The notes beneath the pieces were generated by a model. It ran no database searches. It was not told where the DNA came from and worked only from the letters and a program-made list of their open reading frames with translations. Below are positions 54,201 to 63,958 of a DNA stretch of 64,000 nucleotides, in pieces. The DNA lies in assembly GCA_016775335.1 (NCBI GenBank), contig JAEUGJ010000012.1:39121-103120 (forward strand), given 5' to 3'. Every line of letters starts with the position of its first letter. The stretch's first letter is position 1. The translations under genes and the position numbers were made by a program. This stretch comes from Mogibacterium sp. GTDB lineage: Bacteria > Bacillota > Clostridia > Peptostreptococcales > Anaerovoracaceae.

Positions 54201-56108
54201 ATGAAAAATATAATTATCGGAACCGCCGGCCACGTGGACCACGGAAAAACCCGCCTGATCAAGGCCCTTTCCGGCATCGACACCGACCGGCTGGAAGAAG
54301 AGAAGAAGCGGGGCATTACCATCGAACTGGGTTTTGCTCACATTCCCAACGACGCGGGATACAATATCGGCGTCATCGACGTTCCGGGCCACGAGAAATT
54401 CATCAAGAACATGCTGGCCGGCATCGGCGGAATCGACTTCGTCCTGTTTGTCGTGGCGGCCGACGAGGGCATCATGCCCCAGACTCGGGAGCATTTTGAG
54501 ATTCTCCAGGCCCTGGGCATCGACGACGGAATTATCGCCATCACGAAGACCGACATGGTGGACGAGGAATGGCTGGAGCTGGTTCAGGAGGACATCCGGG
54601 ATTACGTGGCAGGTTCCTTCTTAGAAGGCAAGCCGATGATTCCCGTTTCCGCCAAATCCGGTGCGAATATCGATCTCCTAAAAGAAGAAATCATCCGCAA
54701 GTGCGACCGGGAATCCAAACGGATCGAAGCGCCGGAAATGTTTAGACTTCCGGTAGATCGTATTTTTACCAAATCCGGATTCGGCACAGTGGTGACCGGA
54801 ACGTTGATGGACGGAACCTGCTCTCTGAACGATGAGGTTCTTGTTTTTCCGGAAGAGACGCCGGCCAAGATTCGCGGAATCCAGACTTACGGAAACGACG
54901 TGGAGCAGGCGGTGGCCGGACAGCGGACCGCAATTAACATGAGCGGAGTGCGGAAAGAGGATATCCGCCGGGGAGATGTCATCGCGGCGAAGAACGCGGT
55001 GTCCGTCACCGGGATGCTGGACGTGAAGCTGAAGATTTTTGACAGCAGCGAGCGCATGGTGCTGAACAACAGCCGAGTGCACCTGTACTGCGGAAGCAAA
55101 GAGGTGCTGGCCAAGGTCATTTTGATGGACCGGGATGCGCTGTCTGCCGGGGAAGAAGCATACGTGCAGTTCCACCTGGAGGAACCGATTGCGGTGAGAC
55201 GGGGAGACCGGTTCATCATCCGGTTCTATTCGCCGATCATCACCATCGGGGGCGGACGGATTCTGGATGCGGTGCCGGAGAAGCATAAGCGAAACCGGGA
55301 GAACGTGCTGGAAGGATTCCGGATGCTGGAGAGCGGAAATATTTCGGATATTTTTGTCCTGAAGACCGGCGGGCACAAATTCTACTCCAAAGAATTGCTT
55401 TTGCAGGAACTGGGCATGCTTCCGGAAACCGGAAATCGGGAAATAGATCGCTGCATCGAAGAGGGCAAAGTGGTGGAGCTGGAGGACGGAACCATTCTGG
55501 CGGCATCCAAATTCCGGATGATGACGGACCTCCTGATTCAGCTGCTTCAGGAATACCACGAGAGCAATCCGCTGGCAGAGGGAATGCCGAAGCAGGAGCT
55601 GCAGAGCCGGCTCCGGGATACCTGGCATATTCAGGAAGACAAGATTATTCTCGGCGCGGTGCATCGGCTGATGGATCTTGGAACGCTGATGGACTGCGGG
55701 AAAACCGTGTCCATGCAGGGCTTCGAGGCGGTGCTGACACCGGAGCAGGAGAAGCTGAAGGACCGCATCGCCGGAATGTATGCGGATGCGGGAATCGAGA
55801 TTCCGAAGAACGATGAAATCTACGCACTGGATTCCGACAAGAGAGTCATTAACGCCATCTTCGACCGACTTTATAAAGAAGGCGTTCTGGTGAAGGTGGA
55901 TCCGTCCTACAATATTTCTCAGGAGGGATGGAATCGCGTGGTGGCTGCCGCTCGTGCGGCGGGAGCCGAAGGCTCCTTCGTTCTGGCGGACTTCCGGGAT
56001 GCACTGAACACATCTCGGAAATACGCATCGGTATATCTGGCTGCACTGGATCGCGCCGGCATCACTGTATTTGATGGGGAGCGGAGACGTCTCCCGGAAG
56101 GAAGATAA
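54201..56108 (+). CDS. selB: selenocysteine-specific translation elongation factor SelB
   Basis: Brings Sec-tRNA to UGA codons by binding the SECIS hairpin. EF-Tu-like GTPase: GTAGHVDHGKT (G1), DVPGHEKFIKNM (G3), ITKTDMVD (G4), followed by two beta-barrel domains and C-terminal winged helices (ending VYLAALDRAGITVFDGERRR) that bind SECIS RNA. 635 aa. Last of the selA-selB pair; a lipoprotein gene starts 2 nt after. Confidence 0.97.
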   Translation: MKNIIIGTAGHVDHGKTRLIKALSGIDTDRLEEEKKRGITIELGFAHIPNDAGYNIGVIDVPGHEKFIKNMLAGIGGIDFVLFVVAADEGIMPQTREHFEILQALGIDDGIIAITKTDMVDEEWLELVQEDIRDYVAGSFLEGKPMIPVSAKSGANIDLLKEEIIRKCDRESKRIEAPEMFRLPVDRIFTKSGFGTVVTGTLMDGTCSLNDEVLVFPEETPAKIRGIQTYGNDVEQAVAGQRTAINMSGVRKEDIRRGDVIAAKNAVSVTGMLDVKLKIFDSSERMVLNNSRVHLYCGSKEVLAKVILMDRDALSAGEEAYVQFHLEEPIAVRRGDRFIIRFYSPIITIGGGRILDAVPEKHKRNRENVLEGFRMLESGNISDIFVLKTGGHKFYSKELLLQELGMLPETGNREIDRCIEEGKVVELEDGTILAASKFRMMTDLLIQLLQEYHESNPLAEGMPKQELQSRLRDTWHIQEDKIILGAVHRLMDLGTLMDCGKTVSMQGFEAVLTPEQEKLKDRIAGMYADAGIEIPKNDEIYALDSDKRVINAIFDRLYKEGVLVKVDPSYNISQEGWNRVVAAARAAGAEGSFVLADFRDALNTSRKYASVYLAALDRAGITVFDGERRRLPEGR

Positions 56109-56110
56109 GA

Positions 56111-56692
56111 ATGAAGAGAGTTAGAAAAATTACAATCGCCGTGCTGATGGCGTCCATGGTTCTGGCTTTGGGAGCATGCGGAAAATCCAATACCCCGACT
56201 GCGGTGGTGGAAAAGCAGATGCAGCAAGTGAAAGAGGAGCAGATGCAGACCGAGCTTTCCTCTCTGGTCAGCGATAAGAATGTGGCGAAGAAATACCGGA
56301 AGGAATACAAGGAACTGGTGGAGAAAATCCAGGACTTCGACTACGAGGTGAAGGACGAAAAGGTGGACGGGGATGCCGCAACAGTAAAGGTGCAGATTAC
56401 CACCTACAATTTCGGAACCGCCTACAAGGAAATGTACCAGCAGGTGGTGAAGGACGCCAATTCCGGCAAACTCACATCGAAGACGGACCTGAACGACTAC
56501 ATTTACAAGATGATGTTTAAAAAGATGAATGCGCTGAAGAAGAAGGATTACAAGAAAACCGTTTCCATCCAGTGCACGAAGAACGAGGATGGGGATTGGG
56601 AGACCGACGTGGACACCAATTCCGATCTGAAGGACGCCATGCTGGGGGGAATTATGACCCTGTCCAACCAGAACAGCACATCGTCCAAATAG
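56111..56692 (+). CDS. predicted lipoprotein
   Basis: 193 aa with signal peptide and lipobox (KITIAVLMASMVLALGAC; the Cys at residue 23 would be lipidated). The mature part is hydrophilic and lysine-rich with DUF-like clostridial lipoprotein features (EYKELVEKIQDFDYEVKDEK). Unknown function. GGAAGGAAG precedes the ATG 2 nt after selB, so it may be co-transcribed, but no selenium role is evident. Confidence 0.75.
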   Translation: MKRVRKITIAVLMASMVLALGACGKSNTPTAVVEKQMQQVKEEQMQTELSSLVSDKNVAKKYRKEYKELVEKIQDFDYEVKDEKVDGDAATVKVQITTYNFGTAYKEMYQQVVKDANSGKLTSKTDLNDYIYKMMFKKMNALKKKDYKKTVSIQCTKNEDGDWETDVDTNSDLKDAMLGGIMTLSNQNSTSSK

Positions 56693-56713
56693 CGTTTAAC
56701 GAAGGGAAAAATC

Positions 56714-58033
56714 ATGTTACGAAAACTATGGAATAATCCATATTCGAAAACAACCATATCCGTTATTTTTACCGGAAGCGTTCTGCTGATGGTAAGCCGC
56801 ATGATTCGGAGCACGAATTTCGTTGCGGTATTTGCCACCATCAACCAGACCCTGTCCCCGGTATACATCGGAATCGTATTGGCCTTTCTGATGTGCCCGA
56901 TTTACAACAAGCTGGTGCGCCGGTTTTACCACTCTCTGTACAAGGACGGAAAACTGCTGACGGACAGCTTCGGTTCGATGTATTTCAATACAAAAGTACC
57001 GACGCGCCACAAAAGAACACCGGCGCAGCGTGCGCTGACGGAGGCCCGGGTACTGGCATCCGTCATCTGCATGGCCATCGTGGCGGGCATTGTGGTATTG
57101 ATATCCACCTTTATCCTTCCGTCCATTGTGAACAGCATCGTGGACCTGGTGAACACCCTGCCGGAGAAAATGAACAACTTGAACCAGTGGGCCGGAACCA
57201 ATCTGGCCAAGTATCCGGTTTTGGTGAAGGGTATTGACAATTTCACGAAAGCGGATACCGGGGAAATCATCTCTTGGATTCAGACCCACCTTCTGGAAAA
57301 CGATTTCAAGGGGGTGGCGGAGACCGTCTCCAACAGCTTGATTGCCATGATTAAGGCATTCATCAACGTGATTGTGGGATTGCTGATTTCGGTATACCTT
57401 CTGAACTACAAGGAGAAATTGTTCGCTATCGGCCGTAAAATCTCCACATCCCTGTTCAGCCGGAGCACTTCGAAGAAAGTGTACGAGTTTTTTGAGATTA
57501 TTAACGAGACGTTTATCGGATACATTGTGGGGAGAATTATCGATGCCTGCATCATCGGATGTCTGACCTATGTGTGCATGCTGCTGTTCGACCTGCCGAT
57601 GCCGGTGCTGGTCAGCGTAATCGTGGGCGTGACCAACGTGATCCCGTTCTTCGGACCGTTCCTGGGCGCCATTCCGTCGGCAATCCTCATTTTGCTGGAC
57701 GATCCGATGAAATGCCTGTATTTCGTCATTATGATTCTGATTATTCAGCAGCTGGACGGAAACGTTATCGGGCCGAAGGTGGTGGGTTCCGCCATCGGGC
57801 TGAACAGCTTCTGGGTGCTGATTGCGGTGCTGGTGGGCGGCGGCCTCTTCGGATTCTTCGGAATGGCTTTGGGCGTGCCGATTTTTGCGGTGATTTATCG
57901 CTACATCAGCATGAATACCAACGACCGGCTTCGCCGGAAGAGTCAGGAAATGGCCACGAGAAAATACGAAGATTACAGCAAATATGATATAGAAAGGGAC
58001 GAACTGAAAAATCATGAAAAACCTCAGAAATAG
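56714..58033 (+). CDS. AI-2E family transporter (PerM/YdiK-like)
   Basis: 439-aa polytopic membrane protein of the AI-2 exporter superfamily: N-terminal helix pair, soluble mid-region, then a helix bundle with the family core TNVIPFFGPFLGAIPSAILI and QQLDGNVIGPKVVGSAIGLN. Substrate uncertain; members export small molecules or carry ions. A KEGREKI-type site (GAAGGG) lies before the ATG. Its end overlaps murB by 20 nt. Confidence 0.88.
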   Translation: MLRKLWNNPYSKTTISVIFTGSVLLMVSRMIRSTNFVAVFATINQTLSPVYIGIVLAFLMCPIYNKLVRRFYHSLYKDGKLLTDSFGSMYFNTKVPTRHKRTPAQRALTEARVLASVICMAIVAGIVVLISTFILPSIVNSIVDLVNTLPEKMNNLNQWAGTNLAKYPVLVKGIDNFTKADTGEIISWIQTHLLENDFKGVAETVSNSLIAMIKAFINVIVGLLISVYLLNYKEKLFAIGRKISTSLFSRSTSKKVYEFFEIINETFIGYIVGRIIDACIIGCLTYVCMLLFDLPMPVLVSVIVGVTNVIPFFGPFLGAIPSAILILLDDPMKCLYFVIMILIIQQLDGNVIGPKVVGSAIGLNSFWVLIAVLVGGGLFGFFGMALGVPIFAVIYRYISMNTNDRLRRKSQEMATRKYEDYSKYDIERDELKNHEKPQK

Positions 58034-58934
58034 TTTAATGGAACTGGGAATTCCGGGAAGCCGGATTCTGGAGAACGAATCCATGGCGAAGCACATTTCC
58101 TTTCGCGTGGGCGGTTGTGCGGATTATTATGTGAACTGCACCGACCGGAAAGAGCTGAGCCGCCTGCTCTCGTTTCTTACGGAAGAGGGCGTTCCCCACA
58201 TGCTGATCGGAAACGGCTCCAACCTGTTGTTCCGCGATTCCGGTTATCGCGGCGTGATTATCCATCTGGAAGGAGAATTTCAGGACTGCGAAGTGCAGGG
58301 GGATACGGTGATTGCGGGAAGCGGGAAGCTGCTTTCCTCGGTGAGCTCCCTGGCGGCGAAGAGCGGACTGGCGGGAATGGAATTCGCCAGCGGAATTCCG
58401 GGCAGCATCGGCGGCGCCATCTACATGAATGCCGGCGCCTACGGCGGTGAGATGAAGGATATCGTGACCCGGGTGTGGCTCATGTCGCCGGACGGCAAGG
58501 AAGAAACGGTTCGCACCGGAGCGGAGATGGAATTCGCCTACCGGAACAGCTGTCTCCAGCGCACCGGTGAGATTGTCACAAAAGTAGAATTGAAACTGCA
58601 GCCGGAGGATGCCGAGGCCATTCAGGCACGCATCGCCGAGCTGACGGAAAAGCGGGTGCAGAAGCAGCCGGTGAATTTCCCCAGTGCGGGCAGCACCTTC
58701 AAGCGTCCGGCAGAGGGATATGCGGCGGCGCTGATTCAGGAATCCGGATTGAAAGGCGTTTCCGTTGGCGGCGCAGAGGTATCGGAGAAGCATTCCGGTT
58801 TCATCATCAACAAGGGCGGCGCCACGGCAACGGATGTGCTGCAGCTGATGGAGCTGGTAGAGAAGAAGGTCTATGAAGACTCCGGAATCCACCTGGAGCC
58901 GGAAGTCCGGATCATCGGTGAGGAAAATGAATAG
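58014..58934 (+). CDS. murB: UDP-N-acetylenolpyruvoylglucosamine reductase
   Basis: FAD/NADPH enzyme making UDP-MurNAc for peptidoglycan. FAD site: VGGCADYYV, GNGSNLLFRDSGYRG, GMEFASGIPGSIGGAIYMNA; catalytic region YRNSCLQ, PSAGSTFKRP and the terminal EPEVRIIG. 306 aa, type II. Overlaps both neighbours (AI-2E gene and PHP gene), so a tight operon murB-PHP-rapZ-whiA. Confidence 0.97.
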   Translation: MKNLRNSLMELGIPGSRILENESMAKHISFRVGGCADYYVNCTDRKELSRLLSFLTEEGVPHMLIGNGSNLLFRDSGYRGVIIHLEGEFQDCEVQGDTVIAGSGKLLSSVSSLAAKSGLAGMEFASGIPGSIGGAIYMNAGAYGGEMKDIVTRVWLMSPDGKEETVRTGAEMEFAYRNSCLQRTGEIVTKVELKLQPEDAEAIQARIAELTEKRVQKQPVNFPSAGSTFKRPAEGYAAALIQESGLKGVSVGGAEVSEKHSGFIINKGGATATDVLQLMELVEKKVYEDSGIHLEPEVRIIGEENE

Positions 58935-59697
58935 TCGGGAGTTTTCCGAAAGGTACAAGCTGATTGCGGATTATCACACCCACACCCGGTATTCCAAAGG
59001 GCTGCTGGTGTACTACCACGGCAAGGGAACCATTAAGGAGAACGTGGCCGCGGCCGCAGCGAAGGGCCTTCGGGAAATCGGCATCACGGATCACGGGCCG
59101 GGACATATTTTCTACGGGCTGAACCTGTCCCGTCTCCCGGACATGCGCCGGGATGTGGCGGAAGCGGCGAGAAAATATCCGGAAGTGAAGATCCAATTGG
59201 GGGTGGAAGCGAACATCATTCATTCCGGAAACGGTCTGGATGTCGCGCCGGAAGATATTACGAAATTTGATTTTATCAATGCGGGATATCACCACGGCGT
59301 GCCCAAAGGGGACATGATTCGGAACCCCATCTGTTCCGCCGGGATTTTTCCGTCGGGAAGCCGGCAGCAGCTGGAGAATCGAAACACGGAAATGGCCCTT
59401 CGGGCCATCTACGAGAATCCCATTCGGATTCTGACCCATCCCGGGGACAAGGGACCTTTCGATGTGGGGGAAATTGGAAGAGCCTGTGAAGCGCGGGGCA
59501 CGTGGCTGGAAATCAACAGCCGCCACTCCCATCTGACGGTGGAGGAGATTCGCCGGACCATGAATTTCGATGTCACCTACGTGGTGAGCAGCGACGCCCA
59601 CAAACCGTCCCAGGTGGGAGGCGTGGAGGCGGCGCTGGAACGGGCCGAAGAAGCAGGACTGGATTTTGGAAGAATTATAAACATTAAGGAGCGCTAA
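58927..59697 (+). CDS. PHP-domain phosphatase/hydrolase
   Basis: 256-aa metal-dependent phosphoesterase. Start at 58927 after GTGAGGAAA. Metal-binding motifs: DYHTHTRYSKG, ITDHGPGHIF, GVEANII, INSRHSHL and SSDAHKPSQ. Commonly between murB and rapZ in clostridia; substrate unknown. Confidence 0.9.
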   Translation: MNSREFSERYKLIADYHTHTRYSKGLLVYYHGKGTIKENVAAAAAKGLREIGITDHGPGHIFYGLNLSRLPDMRRDVAEAARKYPEVKIQLGVEANIIHSGNGLDVAPEDITKFDFINAGYHHGVPKGDMIRNPICSAGIFPSGSRQQLENRNTEMALRAIYENPIRILTHPGDKGPFDVGEIGRACEARGTWLEINSRHSHLTVEEIRRTMNFDVTYVVSSDAHKPSQVGGVEAALERAEEAGLDFGRIINIKER

Positions 59698-59698
59698 A

Positions 59699-60577
59699 AT
59701 GAAAGTTGTAATCATTTCGGGATTGTCCGGTGCGGGGAAAACCCGTGCAGCAGACTGGTTTGAGGATCAGGGATATTACTGCATCGACAACATGCCGCCG
59801 CAGCTGATCCGGAATTTCCTGGAGCTGTCCCTCCAGAGCAGCAATTCCATCGAGAAAGCGGCCTTCGTGGCGGACGTTCGGGGCGGAGAGTTTTTCGATG
59901 AACTGGAATCCTGTGTGGATGCCCTCCGCCAGATGGAAGGGGTGGACAGCACCCTGCTATACGTGGAAGCATCGGATAACACCATCGTGAAACGATACAA
60001 TGAAACCCGGCGGAATCATCCCCTGACCGGCGGCAGAGCGACGGTAAAGGTCATCGAGGACGAGAAGAAGATGCTGCAGCAGGTTCGGGACAAAGCGGAC
60101 TTTATTATGGACACCACCCACATGAAGGTGTCGGATTTCAACCTGCAGCTTTCCCGGATTATGTTGGGAGAAGAGGGCGGTTCGGTGTTCAACATCAATC
60201 TCACGTCCTTCGGCTACAAATACGGAATTCCGAATGAATCGGACATTCAGATCGACATGCGATTCATCCCGAACCCGTATTACGTAAAGAGCCTGCGGAA
60301 GCTCACCGGTAACAACAAGAAGGTGTCTTCCTACGTCCTGAAGTTCGACATCACTCAGAAATTCCTGAAGGACTTCGTGGGCCTGGTGGAGGATCTGGTG
60401 CCGGGCTATATTAAAGAAGGCAAATATCACCTGAACGTGGCGGTGGGCTGCACCGGCGGTCATCATCGCTCCGTGGCGGTGGCCAACGAACTGGGCCGAA
60501 TCTTTAAAGAGAAGGGATTTCGGACGACGGTGACCCATCGCGATCTTGATTTTATTGCAAAAGGAGATAAGAAATAA
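59699..60577 (+). CDS. rapZ: RNase adapter RapZ / YvcJ family
   Basis: P-loop GTP/ATP-binding protein; in Firmicutes YvcJ affects competence, in enterobacteria it controls GlmZ decay. Walker A GLSGAGKTRAAD, middle RHPLTGG-like NHPLTGGRATV, and the C-terminal conserved AVGCTGGHHRSVAVANEL. 292 aa. Immediately upstream of whiA (next codon), the standard order. Confidence 0.96.
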   Translation: MKVVIISGLSGAGKTRAADWFEDQGYYCIDNMPPQLIRNFLELSLQSSNSIEKAAFVADVRGGEFFDELESCVDALRQMEGVDSTLLYVEASDNTIVKRYNETRRNHPLTGGRATVKVIEDEKKMLQQVRDKADFIMDTTHMKVSDFNLQLSRIMLGEEGGSVFNINLTSFGYKYGIPNESDIQIDMRFIPNPYYVKSLRKLTGNNKKVSSYVLKFDITQKFLKDFVGLVEDLVPGYIKEGKYHLNVAVGCTGGHHRSVAVANELGRIFKEKGFRTTVTHRDLDFIAKGDKK

Positions 60578-61537
60578 ATGTCATTTTCTGCAGATGTGAA
60601 GGCGGAGCTGGCCCGAATTAAAGTGGAAAAAAAATGCGACATGCTGGCGGAGATTTCCGGCTTTTTCCGGGTATCGGGAAGCCTGCGTCTGGCGGGGGGC
60701 GGCCGCTTCATCATCGTGGCCTCCACGGAAAACCCGGCCATTGCGCGGCACTACAAAACCCTGATCAAGGAGTATTTCGGCAGCAACGCCCGGCTGGAGA
60801 TGGAAGAATCCCAGATGCCGGGGCGCAACGGATATCGGTATTCCCTCACCATCAGTCCGGACGAGAAGAGCTCCCAGATTCTGAGGGAAACGGGCATGAT
60901 GCTGATTCGAGAGGGAAACGACTATCTCAGCGACGGAATCTACCAGCCGATCGTCAGCAAGAAATGCTGCAAGAAAGCCTACCTGCGGGGGCTGTTCCTG
61001 GGATGCGGAACCATTTCCAATCCCAACCGGAGCTATCACCTGGAATTCGTGCTCACCAGCGAGCAGGTGGCGAACGACCTGAAGAAACTCATCGGTTCCT
61101 TTGTGGACCTTTCCGCCCATGTGACCCGCCGGAAGGAGGACTACATCGTCTACATCAAGAAGGCGGATTATATCAGCGACATTCTGGGCATCATCGGCGC
61201 CAGCCAGGCACTTCTGGATTTCGAGGGAATCAAGGTGAACCGAAGCACAAGGGGTGAAGCTCAGCGGATTTCCAACTGCGACAACGCCAACGTGGACCGA
61301 AGCCTGAGCGCCTCGGAGGAACAGATTCGGAACATTCAGCGCATCGAAGAACTGGTGGGACTGGACTCCCTGTCCCCGGGACTGCGGGACGTGGCGAGAA
61401 TCCGCCTGGAACGTCCGGATGCCAACCTGGGGGAAATCGGGGAAATGCTTTCACCGCCGGTGAAAAAACCGGCAGTCAGCAAGCGGTTCGCCAAAATCAA
61501 AGCGTTGGCGGATTCGCTGGAACAGAAGAACGAATAA
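60578..61537 (+). CDS. whiA: DNA-binding protein WhiA
   Basis: 319-aa protein with an N-terminal LAGLIDADG-homing-endonuclease-like fold (MSFSADVKAELARIKVEKKC; YLRGLFLGCGTISNPNRSYH) and a C-terminal helix-turn-helix (LRDVARIRLERPDANLGEIG). In Firmicutes it affects cell division and chromosome segregation rather than sporulation. Starts 1 nt after the rapZ stop; AAGGAG inside rapZ is its ribosome binding site. Confidence 0.96.
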   Translation: MSFSADVKAELARIKVEKKCDMLAEISGFFRVSGSLRLAGGGRFIIVASTENPAIARHYKTLIKEYFGSNARLEMEESQMPGRNGYRYSLTISPDEKSSQILRETGMMLIREGNDYLSDGIYQPIVSKKCCKKAYLRGLFLGCGTISNPNRSYHLEFVLTSEQVANDLKKLIGSFVDLSAHVTRRKEDYIVYIKKADYISDILGIIGASQALLDFEGIKVNRSTRGEAQRISNCDNANVDRSLSASEEQIRNIQRIEELVGLDSLSPGLRDVARIRLERPDANLGEIGEMLSPPVKKPAVSKRFAKIKALADSLEQKNE

Positions 61538-61565
61538 CGAGATTAATATATAGTGGAGAGAAACA

Positions 61566-63050
61566 ATGGATAAGGGTACAGTGGTGGAACTCACCATTAC
61601 GGATATGACGGATGACGGAAAAGGCATCGGCCATATCGACGGATTGACGGTGTTCGTGGACGGAAGTATTCCGGGAGACACCGTTCGGGGCAAAATCGTA
61701 CAGGACAAGAAGCGGTATGCGGTAGCGGAATTGGAGGAAATCCTCACCCCATCGCCGAACCGGGAAGAAGCGGTATGTCCGTACTTCGGCCGCTGCGGCG
61801 GCTGCTCCCTCCAGAGCATGAAGTACGAAGCGCAGCTCGCCATGAAAAAAGAACACGTGGAAAACAAACTCACCCGAATCGGCGGACTGGAACATCCGTT
61901 GGTTCGGGATGTTGTGGTTGCCGGAGAAGAACCGGACCTGCACTACCGGAACAAAGCGACTTTTGCCGTGTACGACGGCCCGACCGGTCCGGCGGTGGGC
62001 TTCCGGGAAAGAGGCAGCAGCCGGGTAGTGGACATCGACGACTGCATGCTTCAGAAAGAACCGGTGATGGCGGTGGCCGATGCCATCCGCAAGCTCATCG
62101 AACAGCACAAAATCACCGTGTACAAGGAGCCGAAGCGCTACGGTCGGGGCCGGAATCAGAAGCCTCCGAAGCAGAGCAACATCGCCAAACTCCGAGAAGT
62201 TACGGTGAAAGCTTGCGAGGGCACCGGCGAAATCATGGTGGTCCTCACCGTCACCGGAAAGCAGCTTCCCAACGCTGAGGACATCGTCTACGCCATGGAC
62301 GACGCCATCGACGAAGTGTCGGAAGAGTACGCACTGGAAAGCGTGATTTTGGAAGTGAAAAAAGGCGACATCCACGACTTCGCCAAGGATTACATCCCTC
62401 TTGCGGGTAAAAGAACCATTAACGACCGCATCCAAGTGGCCGGACGGAATCTGGAGTTCGAGATCTCCGGTTCCGCGTTCTACCAGGTGAACACCAATCA
62501 GATGACCCGCCTCTACGAAAAAGCGCGGGAATACGCCGGCCTCTCCGGTGAAGAAGTGGTCTTCGACCTGTACTGCGGCATCGGCACCATCGGCCTGTCC
62601 ATGGCAGACCAAGCGGCCATGATTGTGGGCATCGAAGAAGTGCCTGGCGCCGTTCTGGACGCCAACCGGAACGCCGTCATCAACGGAATCGTGAACGCCC
62701 GCTACTATACCGGCCGGGCCGAAGAGATTCTCCCAAAACTCCTGGACTCCGAGGACAAGCTCTACGCGGATTACCTCTACAAAGACGACCTTCGGGAACG
62801 CAGTAAAGTCGTCATTCTGGATCCCCCTCGCGGCGGCTGCGCCCCGAGCCTTCTGGAAACCGTCTCCGCCATTCAGCCCGACCGCATCGTGTACATCTCC
62901 TGCGACGCCGGCACCCTGGCCCGAGACATCAAAATCCTGCAGCAAAACGGCTACACCTTCGACGAAGCCACCCCGGTCGAAATGTTCGCCTGGACGATGC
63001 ATGTGGAGACATGCTGTCTCCTACGAAAGCGAGACGCAGTCGAAGTTTGA
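61566..63050 (+). CDS. rlmD: 23S rRNA (uracil-C5)-methyltransferase, RlmD/RlmCD family
   Basis: Methylates uracil C5 of 23S rRNA. N-terminal TRAM domain (ITDMTDDGKGIGHIDGLTVF), iron-sulfur cluster CPYFGRCGGCSLQ with a later Cys, SAM site FDLYCGIGTIGLSMAD, DPPRGGC and the nucleophile in YISCDAGTLARD. 494 aa. The extreme C-terminus (KRDAVEV) lies inside the first copy of a 120-bp repeat that continues past the stop, so the tail may have been replaced. Confidence 0.92.
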   Translation: MDKGTVVELTITDMTDDGKGIGHIDGLTVFVDGSIPGDTVRGKIVQDKKRYAVAELEEILTPSPNREEAVCPYFGRCGGCSLQSMKYEAQLAMKKEHVENKLTRIGGLEHPLVRDVVVAGEEPDLHYRNKATFAVYDGPTGPAVGFRERGSSRVVDIDDCMLQKEPVMAVADAIRKLIEQHKITVYKEPKRYGRGRNQKPPKQSNIAKLREVTVKACEGTGEIMVVLTVTGKQLPNAEDIVYAMDDAIDEVSEEYALESVILEVKKGDIHDFAKDYIPLAGKRTINDRIQVAGRNLEFEISGSAFYQVNTNQMTRLYEKAREYAGLSGEEVVFDLYCGIGTIGLSMADQAAMIVGIEEVPGAVLDANRNAVINGIVNARYYTGRAEEILPKLLDSEDKLYADYLYKDDLRERSKVVILDPPRGGCAPSLLETVSAIQPDRIVYISCDAGTLARDIKILQQNGYTFDEATPVEMFAWTMHVETCCLLRKRDAVEV

Positions 63051-63270
63051 GTAGATGAGACGCAGTCCGCAAGGGACGCCCAAGAACCCGAGCCGGAGGC
63101 GAAGGGTGATTGGTCGCGGCCTACTGCGACATGCTGCTCTCCAATGAAGACGAGCGTAAGCGAAGTCTGAGCAGCTGAGGCGCAGTCCGCCAGAGAAACC
63201 CCGCGACTGCCGAGCGGCAGCGAAGGCAGAGCGGTCGGTTTCGGGACGGCGACATGTTGCCTAAAGTACA
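63008..63270. repeat. imperfect tandem repeat (120 and 123 bp) starting inside rlmD
   Basis: Copies begin GACATGCTG at 63008 and 63128, and GACATGTTG at 63251 (third copy only its first bases). In the first two, the next 24 nt have equal length and CGAAGTNTGAGNAGNTGAG (30-nt block ending GCGCAGTCCGC or ACGCAGTCCGC) matches at 26 of 30 positions. The unit ends with a GCGAAGG...GGTCG block. No ORF; no flanking element recognised. Confidence 0.65.
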
Positions 63271-63297
63271 GAATTAAATCGGAATTTGGAGGTTATT

Positions 63298-63930
63298 ATG
63301 GCTTTTGATTTTAAGAAAGAATTTAAAGAATTTTATATGCCTAAGAATAAACCAGAGATTGTAAATGTACCTAAGGCAAATTATATTGCAGTTAGAGGAA
63401 AAGGCAATCCAAATGAAGAAGGCGGAGCATATCAACAAGCAATCAGTGTTCTATATGCTGTTGCATACACATTAAAAATGAGTTACAAGACTGATTATAA
63501 AATTGAAGGATTTTTTGAATATGTTGTTCCGCCATTGGAAGGTTTTTGGTGGCAGGATGATGTCGTGGGTGTAGATTATACAAATAAATCTGCTTTTAAC
63601 TGGATTTCTGTTATTCGTTTGCCTGATTTCATTTCTAAAGCTGATTTTGACTGGGCGATAGAAACAGCAACGAAAAAGAAGAAAATTGATTGTTCGTCAG
63701 CAGAGTATCTTACGATTGATGAAGGATTATGCGTTCAAATTATGCACATAGGTTCTTTTGATAATGAGCCAGCAACCGTTGCTCTTATGGATACTTATAT
63801 AGAACAAAATGGGTATGTCAATGATATTAACAAAGATAGATTGCACCACGAGATTTATATGTCTGATGCAAGAAAGGTTGCTCCAGAGAAATGGAAAACT
63901 GTAATTAGACATCCGATTAAGAAAGCGTAA
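63298..63930 (+). CDS. GyrI-like small-molecule-binding protein
   Basis: 211 aa of the GyrI-like (SMBD/AraC effector-binding) fold: KNKPEIVNVPKANYIAVRGK, then EGFFEYVVPPLEGFWWQDD and the C-terminal LHHEIYMSDARKVAPEKWKT. Such stand-alone domains bind or hydrolyse cyclic or toxic small molecules. GGAGG precedes the ATG at 63298. Codon use is distinctly AT-rich (AAA, ATT, TTT), unlike rlmD, which suggests recent acquisition. Confidence 0.85.
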   Translation: MAFDFKKEFKEFYMPKNKPEIVNVPKANYIAVRGKGNPNEEGGAYQQAISVLYAVAYTLKMSYKTDYKIEGFFEYVVPPLEGFWWQDDVVGVDYTNKSAFNWISVIRLPDFISKADFDWAIETATKKKKIDCSSAEYLTIDEGLCVQIMHIGSFDNEPATVALMDTYIEQNGYVNDINKDRLHHEIYMSDARKVAPEKWKTVIRHPIKKA

Positions 63931-63958
63931 AATCGGAATATGCAAGACGGAGAAACTT

